Below are positions 9,712-19,259 of a stretch of DNA of 64,000 nucleotides, piece by piece. Below the pieces are notes generated by a model, which saw nothing but the letters and a program-made list of their open reading frames with translations, searched no databases and was not told the origin of the DNA. The DNA is taken from NCBI RefSeq assembly GCF_900128885.1, contig NZ_FQTU01000003.1, positions 124,001 to 188,000 on the forward strand, read 5' to 3'. This DNA comes from Alkalibacter saccharofermentans DSM 14828 (lineage in GTDB: Bacteria > Bacillota > Clostridia > Eubacteriales > Alkalibacteraceae). Within the stretch, counting starts at the first letter, position 1; the number at the start of each line of letters is the position of its first letter. Made by a program: the position numbers and the translations under genes.

Positions 9712-12700
9712 AAATACAGATATAAAGAAAGTCATGGTCATAGGTTCAGGCCCTATAATCATTGGTCAAGCCGCAGAATTCGACTATGCAGGAACACAGG
9801 CCTGCAAAGCCCTAAAAGAAGAGGGAATAAGCGTCGTTTTAGTAAACAGCAATCCTGCGACCATAATGACCGATGACAATATAGCCGACAAGGTCTACAT
9901 ACAGCCCTTGACTCCGGAAGCTCTTAGGTACATCATAAAAAAGGAAAGACCGGAGGGGCTTTTGCCGACGTTGGGAGGACAGACGGGACTTAATCTAGCG
10001 ATGGAGCTTCACGAAGCGGGCATACTGGAGGAATTCGACGTAAAGCTGCTGGGGACCTCATTGGAAGCCATCAAGAAAGCCGAGGACAGAGAGAGCTTCA
10101 GAAACCTAATGAATGAAATTGATGAGCCCATACCTGAAAGTGCTATCATATCGGATATAGAAGCGGGAGTTGAGTTTGCGTCACAAACAGGATATCCGGT
10201 TATAGTAAGGCCTGCGTACACATTAGGGGGTACAGGCGGGGGCATTGCTGAAGACGAGGAGTCCCTCAGGAAAATCCTTCATACCGGACTCATGTTTTCC
10301 AGGATAGGGCAGGTTCTATTGGAGCAGAGCGTCGCCGGATGGAAGGAATTAGAATACGAGGTGATGAGGGACGGAAACGATACCTGCATCATTATCTGCA
10401 ATATGGAAAATATCGATCCAGTTGGTGTTCATACCGGAGACAGCATAGTGGTGGCTCCGTCACAGACTCTAACGGACAATGAGTACCATATGCTTAGGCA
10501 ATCCGCCTTGAAAATAATAAAGGCCCTAAAGATAGAGGGAGGATGCAATATACAGTTCGCGCTGAATCCTAAAAGCAAGGACTATATAGTGATAGAAGTA
10601 AATCCAAGGGTAAGCAGATCCTCAGCACTAGCTTCAAAGGCAGCGGGCTACCCGATAGCCAAGATCGCGGCAAAGATCGCAGTGGGGCTTCATTTGCATG
10701 AAATTGAAAATAGCGTGACAAAGAAGACAAAAGCTTCATTTGAACCGGCGCTTGATTATATAGTAGTCAAGATTCCCAAATGGCCATTCGACAAATTTGA
10801 TTACGCCAACAGGACTCTTGGAACCCAAATGAAGGCTACCGGCGAGGTTATGGCCATAGACAGGAGCTTTGAAAGCTCTCTGCTTAAAGCGGTGATATCC
10901 CTTGAAGGCAACGTTATATCAATGAGGAAAAAATACCTTCAGGATATGGGTGATGAAGATATTGTCAAATCTCTTTCCAGGGTTGATGATGAGAGGATAT
11001 TTGTAATATTCGAGGCATTGAGAAGAAATGTCGAAGTTGACGCCATACATGAAATAACCAAGATAGACAAATGGTTTTTGCACAAATTCAATAACATAAT
11101 AAACATGGAAAAAGAGCTATCTAACAAACCTTTGGACAAGGAGCTCCTCATGAAGGCGGAGCGTCTCGGCTTTACCGATAGGGAGATAGAGATGCTCTCA
11201 GGTGAGACATCTGAGGTTATCGATGCTGTAAGAAGAGCACATCAGATATATCCGGTCTATAAAATGGTGGATACCTGTGCAGGAGAATTTGAGTCGTATA
11301 CCCCTTATTACTATTCAACTTATGATGAAGAGGACGAAAATGTAATCAGCAAAAAACAAAAAATTGTGGTAATAGGCTCCGGTCCCATCAGAATCGGACA
11401 GGGTATTGAGTTCGACTACTGCTCAGTGCATGCAGTTTGGGCGATACAAAAAATGGGATACGAATCCATAATAATAAACAACAACCCTGAGACTGTCAGT
11501 ACGGATTTTGATACTGCAGACAAGCTATATTTTGAACCGCTGTTCATAGAAGATGTCTACAACGTAATCAGACGTGAAATGCCAAAAGGAGTCATTGTGC
11601 AATTCGGCGGCCAAACATCCATAAATCTGGCTGCCAAGCTCATGAGCAGAGGGGTGCAGATTCTTGGCACCAGCGTAAATTCCATAGACGTGGCAGAGGA
11701 TAGAAAAAGATTCGACCGCCTATTGTATGAGCTGGAGATACCACGGCCGGTTGGAACTGGAGTAGCTTCTGTTGAAGAGGGCATAAAGGCAGCCAAAGAT
11801 ATCGGTTATCCGGTACTTGTCAGACCTTCTTATGTAATCGGAGGAAGGGCGATGCAGGTTGTTTACGATGAAAGTGAGCTCGTAAAATATCTAAAGGAAG
11901 CAGCCAGGGCATCAAAGAAGCATCCTATCCTAATCGATCAGTACATAAACGGCGTGGAGGTGGAAGTGGATGCAGTAGCGGATGGTCAGGACGTATTGAT
12001 TCCAGGAATCATGGAGCACATAGAGAGGACAGGCGTCCACTCCGGAGACAGCTTCAGCGTGTACCCAACTCAGAACATTTCGAAGAATGTGGAGGCTCTG
12101 ATTGTAGAATATACGGAAAAGATAGCAAGAGCCCTCAACGTGACGGGAATACTAAACATTCAATTTGTGGTCAAGGACGAAAAGGTTTATATCATCGAGG
12201 TAAACCCAAGGGCATCGAGAACCGTGCCAATTATCAGCAAAGTCACAAAGATTCCCATGATAGATATTGCCGTAAGGACTATATTGGGAGAAAAGCTAAA
12301 AGATATGGATTTTGGAACAGGCCTTGCTGAAAAGACAAATTTGGTAGCAGTAAAAGCACCGGTTTTTTCCTTCCAGAAGCTTCTAGATGTGGACAGCGCT
12401 CTGACACCGGAAATGAAATCTACAGGTGAAGTATTGGGGATAGACACCAAGTACGAGCCGGCCTTGGCTAAGGCTTTTATCGGGGCAGGATACCGATTCG
12501 ATCACAAGGGAGAGATCCTCATAACCCTTAATGAAAGGGATGTTTCAGAAGGCTTGGAAGCGGCAAAAGCTTTTGAAAAACTAGGGTTTGCACTGGCGGC
12601 CACTGAAGGGACGGGAGCTTATCTCAAGAAAAACGGAGTGAGCTGCATAATTTATGGGAAGAATGAACTGGAAGTAATTAAAGAAAAGATAAAGACCAAA

Positions 12701-12898
12701 GAAATATCCATTGTAATAAATACTCCTACCATGGGCAGAGACGATTCTAGATTTGGATTTAAGCTAAGGAGCTATTGTCAAAGCCTAAATGCACCTTGCT
12801 TTACCTGCATGGATACGGTAAACGCATATATAGCTGCGATAGCTGAGCTGAAGATTGCCAAGGAATTGACTTATGACACCATTGAAGAATACAGATAG
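9704..12898 (+). CDS. carB: Carbamoyl-phosphate synthase large subunit
   Basis: Makes carbamoyl phosphate from bicarbonate, ammonia and two ATP. I start it at ATG 9704 (MPKNTDIKKVMVIGSG), matching the family's MPKRTDIKK-type N-terminus, with AAAGGA at 9687-9692; the in-frame ATG at 9692 adds four residues and overlaps that site. The 1064 residues carry two duplicated ATP-grasp halves, each opening with VIGSGPI (near residues 11 and 553), and a C-terminal MGS-like allosteric domain. argF, which would use the product, is not in the window. Confidence 0.96.
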   Translation: MPKNTDIKKVMVIGSGPIIIGQAAEFDYAGTQACKALKEEGISVVLVNSNPATIMTDDNIADKVYIQPLTPEALRYIIKKERPEGLLPTLGGQTGLNLAMELHEAGILEEFDVKLLGTSLEAIKKAEDRESFRNLMNEIDEPIPESAIISDIEAGVEFASQTGYPVIVRPAYTLGGTGGGIAEDEESLRKILHTGLMFSRIGQVLLEQSVAGWKELEYEVMRDGNDTCIIICNMENIDPVGVHTGDSIVVAPSQTLTDNEYHMLRQSALKIIKALKIEGGCNIQFALNPKSKDYIVIEVNPRVSRSSALASKAAGYPIAKIAAKIAVGLHLHEIENSVTKKTKASFEPALDYIVVKIPKWPFDKFDYANRTLGTQMKATGEVMAIDRSFESSLLKAVISLEGNVISMRKKYLQDMGDEDIVKSLSRVDDERIFVIFEALRRNVEVDAIHEITKIDKWFLHKFNNIINMEKELSNKPLDKELLMKAERLGFTDREIEMLSGETSEVIDAVRRAHQIYPVYKMVDTCAGEFESYTPYYYSTYDEEDENVISKKQKIVVIGSGPIRIGQGIEFDYCSVHAVWAIQKMGYESIIINNNPETVSTDFDTADKLYFEPLFIEDVYNVIRREMPKGVIVQFGGQTSINLAAKLMSRGVQILGTSVNSIDVAEDRKRFDRLLYELEIPRPVGTGVASVEEGIKAAKDIGYPVLVRPSYVIGGRAMQVVYDESELVKYLKEAARASKKHPILIDQYINGVEVEVDAVADGQDVLIPGIMEHIERTGVHSGDSFSVYPTQNISKNVEALIVEYTEKIARALNVTGILNIQFVVKDEKVYIIEVNPRASRTVPIISKVTKIPMIDIAVRTILGEKLKDMDFGTGLAEKTNLVAVKAPVFSFQKLLDVDSALTPEMKSTGEVLGIDTKYEPALAKAFIGAGYRFDHKGEILITLNERDVSEGLEAAKAFEKLGFALAATEGTGAYLKKNGVSCIIYGKNELEVIKEKIKTKEISIVINTPTMGRDDSRFGFKLRSYCQSLNAPCFTCMDTVNAYIAAIAELKIAKELTYDTIEEYR

Positions 12899-12918
12899 AG
12901 CATCGGCCAAATTTTTTA

Positions 12919-12947
12919 TTCACCGGCGCTGAATTATGTGTTATAAT
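12919..12947 (+). promoter_or_regulatory. plsY promoter (extended -10)
   Basis: TTCACC (12919-12924), 17 bp, TATAAT (12942-12947) preceded by TGT, giving an extended -10. It lies in the 84-bp gap after carB, so plsY can be expressed apart from the arginine operon. Confidence 0.65.
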
Positions 12948-12982
12948 TATGTTCGCTATTTCAAAAAAAGGTGGAAAATAAA

Positions 12983-13573
12983 ATGGATTTTTTTCTAGTG
13001 GTATTATCATATTTTATCGGCAATATCTCATTTGCATATTTGATTACCAAATACAAGATGAAGGAAGACATAAGGAATTTTGGAAGCGGCAATGCAGGTA
13101 CGACGAATGTTTTGAGGGTCTTGGGTAAAAAGTATGCAGCCCTTGTGTTGCTTGGAGACGTGCTCAAAGGAGCAGTGCCGGTGATTTTGGCCAATGCTTT
13201 TGCAGGCATGGACATAACAGTGATGCTTTGCGGCCTGGCTGTAATAGCGGGACACAACTGGCCAGCTCTAATGGGATTTAGAGGAGGCAAGGGCATTGCA
13301 ACATCAATCGGAGTGTTCTTGGTGTATGATCCTTTTGTTGCGTCGGTTTGCTTAGGGCTGGGAATAGTACTTATAGTTATTACCAGATACGTTTCGCTTG
13401 GATCCATATCTGGAATGGCCTTGTTGCCGGTGGTGACATATCTTGCATATGGTGCTGACTTAAGGCTGGTATTCGCTCTTATAATCTCTGTATTCTCAGT
13501 CTATAGGCACAGATCAAATATCGTCAGGTTGATTCAGGGCAATGAAAATAAGCTGGGTCAAAAAAAGATTTAA
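12983..13573 (+). CDS. plsY: Acyl-phosphate:glycerol-3-phosphate acyltransferase
   Basis: Integral membrane enzyme that moves the acyl group from acyl-phosphate to glycerol-3-phosphate, the first committed step of phospholipid synthesis. It is 196 residues from ATG 12983, which has AGGTGG (12969-12974) at good spacing; the GTG at 12971 lies inside that site. The three conserved loops are visible: GSGNAGTTNVLR near residue 34, GHNWP near 91 and GGKGIATS near 101, between about five hydrophobic segments. Confidence 0.94.
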   Translation: MDFFLVVLSYFIGNISFAYLITKYKMKEDIRNFGSGNAGTTNVLRVLGKKYAALVLLGDVLKGAVPVILANAFAGMDITVMLCGLAVIAGHNWPALMGFRGGKGIATSIGVFLVYDPFVASVCLGLGIVLIVITRYVSLGSISGMALLPVVTYLAYGADLRLVFALIISVFSVYRHRSNIVRLIQGNENKLGQKKI

Positions 13574-13579
13574 ATCTAA

Positions 13580-13619
13580 TAAATTTTGCAGAGTTCTTTC
13601 CTGCAAAATTTATTTTTTT
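13580..13619 (+). terminator. Terminator after plsY
   Basis: A 12-bp stem (TAAATTTTGCAG 13580-13591 with complement 13601-13612), 9-base loop, then seven T residues. Confidence 0.88.
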
Positions 13620-13645
13620 GTATTTATTTTTCTCATTCTCTATAG

Positions 13646-13696
13646 TATACTAGATATGCGTTGTGTTTATCGTTTATATACTATATAAAGTATAAT
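13646..13696 (+). promoter_or_regulatory. nrdJ promoter region with two candidate NrdR boxes
   Basis: Two sequences spaced exactly 31 bp (about three helical turns) resemble the NrdR box acaCwAtATaTwGtgt: ATACTATATAAAGTAT (13678-13693, about 13 of 16) and the weaker ATACTAGATATGCGTT (13647-13662, about 10 of 16). Each overlaps a -10-like element (TATAAT 13691-13696, TATACT 13646-13651). Paired boxes at this spacing are the known NrdR arrangement on ribonucleotide reductase genes. I see no convincing -35. Confidence 0.45.
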
Positions 13697-13718
13697 TATA
13701 GACTTAGGAGGTTATCGC

Positions 13719-16664
13719 GTGTCCAATTTAAAAGGAGTCGTAAAGAGGGTTTTTACCAAGCAGATGGAGGAGGACAAGTCACTCACCGTGTATGATTTGT
13801 TTCAGTGGAAGACAGTAGACGTTTTCATGAAGAACTGGAAGACAGGAAAGATCATTGCAGATATGCAGGAATTGGAGTTTCCGGAAGGCTATAGTCAGAC
13901 CGCCTGCAATATCATTGCGACGAAGTATTTCAGAAAAGCGGGAGTGAACAATCCGGCAGGATACGAAAGAAGCATGAGGGAAGTTGCCCACAGGTTGGTT
14001 AAATTCTGGGTCGATTCCTTGAAAGATGAGGGAATGCTAAAAAATAAAAATGAATATGAAATAGTTTATGATGAACTCGTATACGGACTCCTCAGCCAGA
14101 TGTGGGCCCCCAACTCTCCTCAGTGGTTCAATACAGGATTATATAACAGCTATGGAATAAAAGGAGAAAAAGATAATCTTTATTATTTTGACATCGAAAA
14201 ACAGGATGTGGTGGAGAGCCCGGACAGATACTCAAGAACCCAGGCTTCTGCGTGCTTCATTTTATCTATTGAAGATAAGCTGATGGGAGATCATTCAATC
14301 ACCGAACAGTATGTCAGTGAGACAAAGCTCTTCAAGGGTGGATCCGGAGTGGGAACCAACTTTTCTAATATAAGAGGAATGGACGAGAGACTTTCAAGCG
14401 GAGGGTATTCCTCTGGGATGATGAGCTTTTTGCAGGGTCTTGACCGAAACGCGGGTGCAATTAAGTCTGGAGGGACTACGAGAAGAGCGGCGAAGATGGT
14501 CATAACAGATATAGATCATCCTGAAATAGAAAGCTTTATCACTTGGAAGGCAAGAGAGGAAAAGAAGGTCAGAGATCTAGGTAAAATGGGATACGACACC
14601 TCCATGGACGGTGAAGCTTATTCAACGGTGGGAGGACAAAACAGCAACAACTCAGTCAGGCTAAACAGATCTTTTATGGAAAAGGTCATGAATTTGGATA
14701 AGGATCCTGATGAGGAGATCACATTATCCGGGAGAGTTGACGGAAGCATTAATAAAAACGTAAAGGTCAGGGATTTATGGAACCTTATCAACAAATCATC
14801 CTGGGAGTGTGCAGACCCTGGGCTGCAGTTTGACGATTTGTTTAATGCATGGCATACATGCCCGGGAGGTGAAGACGGAAAGGTCGGAGAGAAGTACAAT
14901 AGGATAAACGCCACCAACCCATGCAGCGAATATGCTTTTTTGGATGATACGGCCTGCAACCTGGCGTCGATAAACGTTTATAAGTTTTACGATGAAAAAA
15001 ACAATTCTTTTCAGACTGACAGATATGTTCATCTGATTGAGATGATTCAGTTGGTCTTGGAGGCGTCAATACACTGGGGACAGTTTCCCACCAGGGACAT
15101 AGCAAGAAAAAGCCACCTGTTCAGAACTACAGGCCTTGGTCTTGCAAACACATCCTCGCTTTTATTGGCACTGGGACTCCCTTACGATTCTGATGGGAGC
15201 AGGAATCTAGTTGCGTCTCTATCTGGAATCATGACCGGGGCGTCATACAGGATGTCAGCATTCATGGCAGAAGCTGTGGGCCCTTTTGAGCAGTACGATG
15301 CAAACAAAGAGCATATGCTAAAGGTAATAAGAAATCATTCGAGAATCGCAGGAGCTCGAGAAGACGATCTGGAGGATATCCACTATGAACCGCAAAAGGT
15401 TGACCATGGTGTCCTAAAGGATATAAACATGGGTTACCTGGGAGATGCCCTTAAAAATCTTTGGAGCGAAGCATATTCTTATGGGGAAGCATACGGGTAT
15501 AGAAACGCACAGGTATCCGTCATAGCTCCTACAGGGACGATTTCCCTTGCCATGGATTGCGGCGCGACCTCGATTGAGCCCTTTTACAGCCATATAGTAT
15601 TTAAGCAGCTGGTAGGAGGAGGCAATCTTGAAATGGTAAATCCGATTTTGGAGATAGCCCTTAAGAATCTAGGTTATAAAAAGAACCAGATAAAGGATGT
15701 CATCGACTATATAATCGAAAAAGACGATGAAGGAAAAGTCATCCACGGAAGCGTATCCGGCGCGCCTCACTTAAAAGAAGAACACTATAAGATATTTGAT
15801 ACGGCAAACACGATATCCCCTGAAGGACATGTAATGATGGTATCGGCTATCACGCCCCTTATCAGCGGTTCTGTGTCTAAAACGGTGAATCTCCCAAATA
15901 CCGCCACGGTAGAGGATATAGATTCCATTCATAGACTGGCCTGGAAGAGTGGAGCCAAGGCGATTGCCCTTTACAGGGACGGCTGCAAGGCCAGCCAGCC
16001 ACTCACATCTGGTCTGTCCGGGGAAAAGGAAAGAAGCCTGGAGGATTATACATACCAGGAACTGCTGAACTACAGCAAAAACTGTGTCAAGCACATACCA
16101 AATAGAAAAAGACCAGGTGGAATGAGGACTAGCAGGACCCATTCCGCAAAAATAGGTGATATAGAACTTTACATAACCATAGGATTCTACGAAGACGGGC
16201 ATCTTGCAGAAGTTTTTGTCTCTACGGATAAGGAAGGTACTGTGGTGAAAGGACTATTGGCTTCGGTTTCCAAAGCTCTTTCAAACATGCTTCAGTACAA
16301 TATACCTCCAAAGGAAATATCCAGGCTTTTAAGAGGTCAGCAATTTGAGCCGGCAGGATTCGTATCCAGGCATCCCTACATAAAGTACGCATCTTCAATT
16401 TCAGATCTTGTAAGCAAGATAATCGATATCGAGATGGGTGATTTCAGCAGATGTCAAGTCAAACCCGAGGCATTTACTCCCATGAGCAAAGCGTCATTTG
16501 CCTCCGGAGGCGAAAAACAAGGTGCTTTGACGGAAAATAAAATCTCGGAAGATGGAGAACGCATCTATGGGGAAAGCTGTTCGTCCTGCGGCAGCACCAG
16601 AATGATGAAAAATGGAACGTGCAAGGTGTGCTTGGATTGTGGGAGCACAACTGGCTGTAGCTAA
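13719..16664 (+). CDS. nrdJ: Adenosylcobalamin-dependent (class II) ribonucleotide reductase
   Basis: Reduces ribonucleotides to deoxyribonucleotides using a B12-generated thiyl radical, with or without oxygen. GTG start at 13719 behind TAGGAGG (13705-13711). The protein is 981 residues. The NPCSEYAFLDDTACNLASINV region (near residue 393) holds conserved active-site residues, and APTGTISLAMDCGATSIEP (near 603) is typical. The C-terminus is a cysteine-rich tail, CSSCG...CKVCLDCG...GCS, which probably binds metal and carries the re-reducing cysteine pair. I see no obvious N-terminal ATP-cone. The gene is monocistronic between its own promoter and a hairpin. Confidence 0.94.
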   Translation: MSNLKGVVKRVFTKQMEEDKSLTVYDLFQWKTVDVFMKNWKTGKIIADMQELEFPEGYSQTACNIIATKYFRKAGVNNPAGYERSMREVAHRLVKFWVDSLKDEGMLKNKNEYEIVYDELVYGLLSQMWAPNSPQWFNTGLYNSYGIKGEKDNLYYFDIEKQDVVESPDRYSRTQASACFILSIEDKLMGDHSITEQYVSETKLFKGGSGVGTNFSNIRGMDERLSSGGYSSGMMSFLQGLDRNAGAIKSGGTTRRAAKMVITDIDHPEIESFITWKAREEKKVRDLGKMGYDTSMDGEAYSTVGGQNSNNSVRLNRSFMEKVMNLDKDPDEEITLSGRVDGSINKNVKVRDLWNLINKSSWECADPGLQFDDLFNAWHTCPGGEDGKVGEKYNRINATNPCSEYAFLDDTACNLASINVYKFYDEKNNSFQTDRYVHLIEMIQLVLEASIHWGQFPTRDIARKSHLFRTTGLGLANTSSLLLALGLPYDSDGSRNLVASLSGIMTGASYRMSAFMAEAVGPFEQYDANKEHMLKVIRNHSRIAGAREDDLEDIHYEPQKVDHGVLKDINMGYLGDALKNLWSEAYSYGEAYGYRNAQVSVIAPTGTISLAMDCGATSIEPFYSHIVFKQLVGGGNLEMVNPILEIALKNLGYKKNQIKDVIDYIIEKDDEGKVIHGSVSGAPHLKEEHYKIFDTANTISPEGHVMMVSAITPLISGSVSKTVNLPNTATVEDIDSIHRLAWKSGAKAIALYRDGCKASQPLTSGLSGEKERSLEDYTYQELLNYSKNCVKHIPNRKRPGGMRTSRTHSAKIGDIELYITIGFYEDGHLAEVFVSTDKEGTVVKGLLASVSKALSNMLQYNIPPKEISRLLRGQQFEPAGFVSRHPYIKYASSISDLVSKIIDIEMGDFSRCQVKPEAFTPMSKASFASGGEKQGALTENKISEDGERIYGESCSSCGSTRMMKNGTCKVCLDCGSTTGCS

Positions 16665-16671
16665 TTAGAAG

Positions 16672-16710
16672 ACGGGCGCCTTAGTTTTATCTGAGACGCC
16701 CGTTATTTAG
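16672..16710 (+). terminator. Terminator after nrdJ
   Basis: Strong GC stem ACGGGCG (16672-16678) with CGCCCGT (16697-16703), extended inward by CTTAG/CTGAG with one G-T wobble. The downstream tract TATTTAGCTTTT is only moderately T-rich. Confidence 0.75.
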
Positions 16711-16738
16711 CTTTTAATTTTAGTTTAAATCGATTAAA

Positions 16739-17956
16739 ATGAAATATGAGTCCAGTTTACTAAAGAAATGGCTAGGTGATGATTTGGAAGAAAAAAACGT
16801 TCACAGGATAAAACTAAATGACAAGGAAATAATACTGCTGGGTACAGCCCATGTCTCGAAAAATAGCGCTGAACAGGTTAAAGAGCTTATAGAAAGAGAA
16901 AAACCCGATTCAGTATGCATAGAGCTTGACGAACAAAGATACAAGTCCATAAAGGACAAGGATAAATGGCGAAATACGGACATAGTCAAGATAATTAAAG
17001 AAAAAAAGGCCGGCTTCATGCTCACCAACATCATACTGTCCAATTATCAAAGAAAGATTGCCGAACAGTTTGAAATAAATGCAGGCCAAGAGATGATACA
17101 GGGAATCAACTCCGCGGAAGAGGTTGGGGCTAAAACCGTTTTGGCAGACAGAAACATCCAAACCACATTTGTCAGGCTATGGCGAAAGGTATCTCTATGG
17201 GGCAAGATAAAGCTGATTTCCAGCATAATGTACAGCCTTATAGACGATGAGGCGATTACCGAAGAGGATTTGGAGAGGATGAAGACAGAGGATATGCTCA
17301 CATCCGCATTGGCGGAGCTTTCAAAGGCATTTCCTGATCTTAAGAAATACATAGTGGACGAGAGAGATCAGTATCTTGCCTACAAAATAAAAAATGCCCC
17401 CGGTGAAAAAATACTGGCGGTTTTGGGAGCGGCCCACACTCCGGGAGTCAAGCTGGAATTGTTCAAGGAGCAAGACATAAAGGAGCTTGACAGCATTCCG
17501 GAAAAGTCGATGTTTTCAAAGTTGAGCGGATGGATAATACCGGGACTGATAATTCTTATGATAATGCTGACGTTTTCAGTGGACAGCAGTCTAGGAATAA
17601 ACCAAGTCATAAATTTCGTGCTGTGGGTTGGGACACTGGCGGCGATAGGGACGTTTTTGGCATTTGGTCATATATACTCCGCCATAACATCATTTGTAAT
17701 GGCTCCTTTTAGTGCGATAAATCCTTTTCTTGCCACGGGGTGGTTTGCAGGGTTGATGGAAGCGCATATAAGAAAACCGAAGGTGGAAGATTTTGAGAAC
17801 TTGTCAAAGGATCTATACACGTTGAAAGGTTTCTGGAAAAACAAGGTAACCAGGATATTGCTGGTCGTAGCCTTTTCGAATATTGGATGCACCATAGGAA
17901 TTTGGATAAGTGGAGCAAACATCGTGAGTACGTTTTTTGATATTTTTTTCAGGTAA
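16739..17956 (+). CDS. TraB/PrgY-family membrane protein
   Basis: Belongs to the TraB family (COG1916), whose enterococcal members block self-response to sex pheromone; the general biochemical role is unsettled, and a metal-dependent hydrolase fold related to Tiki/EreA has been proposed. The cytosolic N-terminal domain shows LGTAHVS (near residue 34) and CIELDEQRY (near 60). The C-terminal third has several hydrophobic segments (about 265-400), including MAPFSAINPFLATGWFAGLM. There is no clear Shine-Dalgarno before the ATG at 16739, so the start is the least certain part. Flanking hairpins on both sides suggest a single-gene unit. Confidence 0.8.
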   Translation: MKYESSLLKKWLGDDLEEKNVHRIKLNDKEIILLGTAHVSKNSAEQVKELIEREKPDSVCIELDEQRYKSIKDKDKWRNTDIVKIIKEKKAGFMLTNIILSNYQRKIAEQFEINAGQEMIQGINSAEEVGAKTVLADRNIQTTFVRLWRKVSLWGKIKLISSIMYSLIDDEAITEEDLERMKTEDMLTSALAELSKAFPDLKKYIVDERDQYLAYKIKNAPGEKILAVLGAAHTPGVKLELFKEQDIKELDSIPEKSMFSKLSGWIIPGLIILMIMLTFSVDSSLGINQVINFVLWVGTLAAIGTFLAFGHIYSAITSFVMAPFSAINPFLATGWFAGLMEAHIRKPKVEDFENLSKDLYTLKGFWKNKVTRILLVVAFSNIGCTIGIWISGANIVSTFFDIFFR

Positions 17957-17990
17957 CATAGCGAGCGGCCATGGCCGCTCGCTATGTTTT
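17955..17990. terminator. Perfect 34-base palindrome between convergent genes
   Basis: Bases 17955-17988 are fully self-complementary around GGCCATGGCC, with a T-rich end on the plus side (TGTTTTAG). It touches the stops of the TraB-family gene and of the minus-strand MazG-like gene, and probably terminates the former; on the minus strand the T-tract is missing. Confidence 0.75.
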
Positions 17991-18312
17991 AGCTTTCCTC
18001 TTCTTCTACTTCTTCCAAGAGAAGTCTTTTATTGAAAGAACCTTGAGCTTCCCTTTTTTTAAGCCTGAGATAATCTATATGCATAGGTTCATAATCCTTC
18101 AACTCGACAAGGCATTCTAAAGCCTCATAAATGTCTGCTAGCTCCTCCTCGTTGTCGGACTCCCTAAACTCTTGAATCTCTTCGATGATTTTATCTATCA
18201 AGGCATCATGGTACTCTTTCTCGTTTAATTCTTTAACGGAGTGCTTTCTGCCGCTTTTTTCTATGAGCTCTGGAATTTTGTCTCGAATAAGCTTGTTGTA
18301 AGTAATTTTCAT
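17989..18312 (-). CDS. MazG-like noncanonical-NTP pyrophosphohydrolase
   Basis: A 107-residue all-alpha protein starting MKITYNKLIRDKIPELI, the hallmark of the COG4997 group of predicted house-cleaning NTP pyrophosphatases. The metal-binding pattern of the MazG/PRA-PH superfamily is visible as EEIQEFRE (near residue 44) followed by EELADIYEAL (near 56). The likely role is hydrolysis of damaged nucleotides to the monophosphate. The ribosome site reads GGGAAGGTGA just before the ATG on the minus strand. It stands alone between convergent and divergent neighbours. Confidence 0.8.
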   Translation of the reverse strand: MKITYNKLIRDKIPELIEKSGRKHSVKELNEKEYHDALIDKIIEEIQEFRESDNEEELADIYEALECLVELKDYEPMHIDYLRLKKREAQGSFNKRLLLEEVEEEES

Positions 18313-18437
18313 GATTTCACCTTCCCGAAGTTTTAATATTTACAATATATATATCCAATAATGAAATGATTAAAACTATACTCTATAACAAACCTTGTGG
18401 TAAGATAAAACTAGAATGATATTTGGAGTGATATGAC

Positions 18438-19259
18438 ATGGCAGAGATGGTTGGGAAATATTTTTTATTAAACGGAAAAGTTCTGGTAACCGCAAAAGGT
18501 GATGTTTCCTTTAAGGGATCTAGCATATACGAAGTGATGAAGGTCTTAAGGGGCAAACCGTTGTTTTTAAAGGATCATTTGAATAGATTCAAGATATCCT
18601 TGGAGATGGCGGGATTTAAAGACCTTCCCGATATGGAAACCATAAAAAAGCAGGTATGGGAGTTGATTGATATCAATGATATCCCAGGTGTCAACGTAAG
18701 AATCGTAATATCCCCAAATGAGGATGGATACGACCTGATGATGTACTTGTTAAAAACTGCAGCTCCCCCTGAGTTATCAAGGGATTTGGGGGTTTTAGCC
18801 AGGACTTATAAAGGCAGACGAAAGGATCCCAATATAAAAAGCACTGCTGAATCATACAAGGATCTCCTTGAAAAACAGGAGTATCAAGGAGTTTTTGAGC
18901 TATTGTTCGTAGATGAGAAAAACGAGATTTTAGAGGGCAGCAAAACGAATGTATTCTTTGTTAAAAAAGACGGCATCTATACAGCTCCTGCAGGAAGCGT
19001 TCTTCCTGGCATTACAAGGAAACAGATATTTAGCATTTGTATGGAAGAATCTATAAATATAACTGAAAAGTACATCTCGGTGAAAGAGTTGGAGGAAGTC
19101 GAGGCGGTATTTTTAACAGGAACTTCAATAGGAGTGCTCTCAGTATCTAAAATAGATGACATGAATTTTGACTTGAATGATAAAACTGTTTCGATGCTTG
19201 CTGAAAAGTATGAGGAGAGAGTATCAAGAGATATAGAGAGCGCGGAAATGCCTAAATGA
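18438..19259 (+). CDS. Class IV aminotransferase (branched-chain/D-amino acid/PabC type)
   Basis: A PLP enzyme of fold type IV, 273 residues. The PLP lysine is probably in the NIKST segment (near residue 134), equivalent to the family's DIKS; EGSKTNVFFV (near 173) and LPGITRKQI (near 195) are the usual phosphate-cup signatures. Fold IV members include branched-chain and D-alanine aminotransferases and 4-amino-4-deoxychorismate lyase; the sequence does not let me choose, and no biosynthetic neighbour helps. The stop overlaps the next gene's ATG (ATGA), so the two products are probably made together. Confidence 0.82.
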   Translation: MAEMVGKYFLLNGKVLVTAKGDVSFKGSSIYEVMKVLRGKPLFLKDHLNRFKISLEMAGFKDLPDMETIKKQVWELIDINDIPGVNVRIVISPNEDGYDLMMYLLKTAAPPELSRDLGVLARTYKGRRKDPNIKSTAESYKDLLEKQEYQGVFELLFVDEKNEILEGSKTNVFFVKKDGIYTAPAGSVLPGITRKQIFSICMEESINITEKYISVKELEEVEAVFLTGTSIGVLSVSKIDDMNFDLNDKTVSMLAEKYEERVSRDIESAEMPK

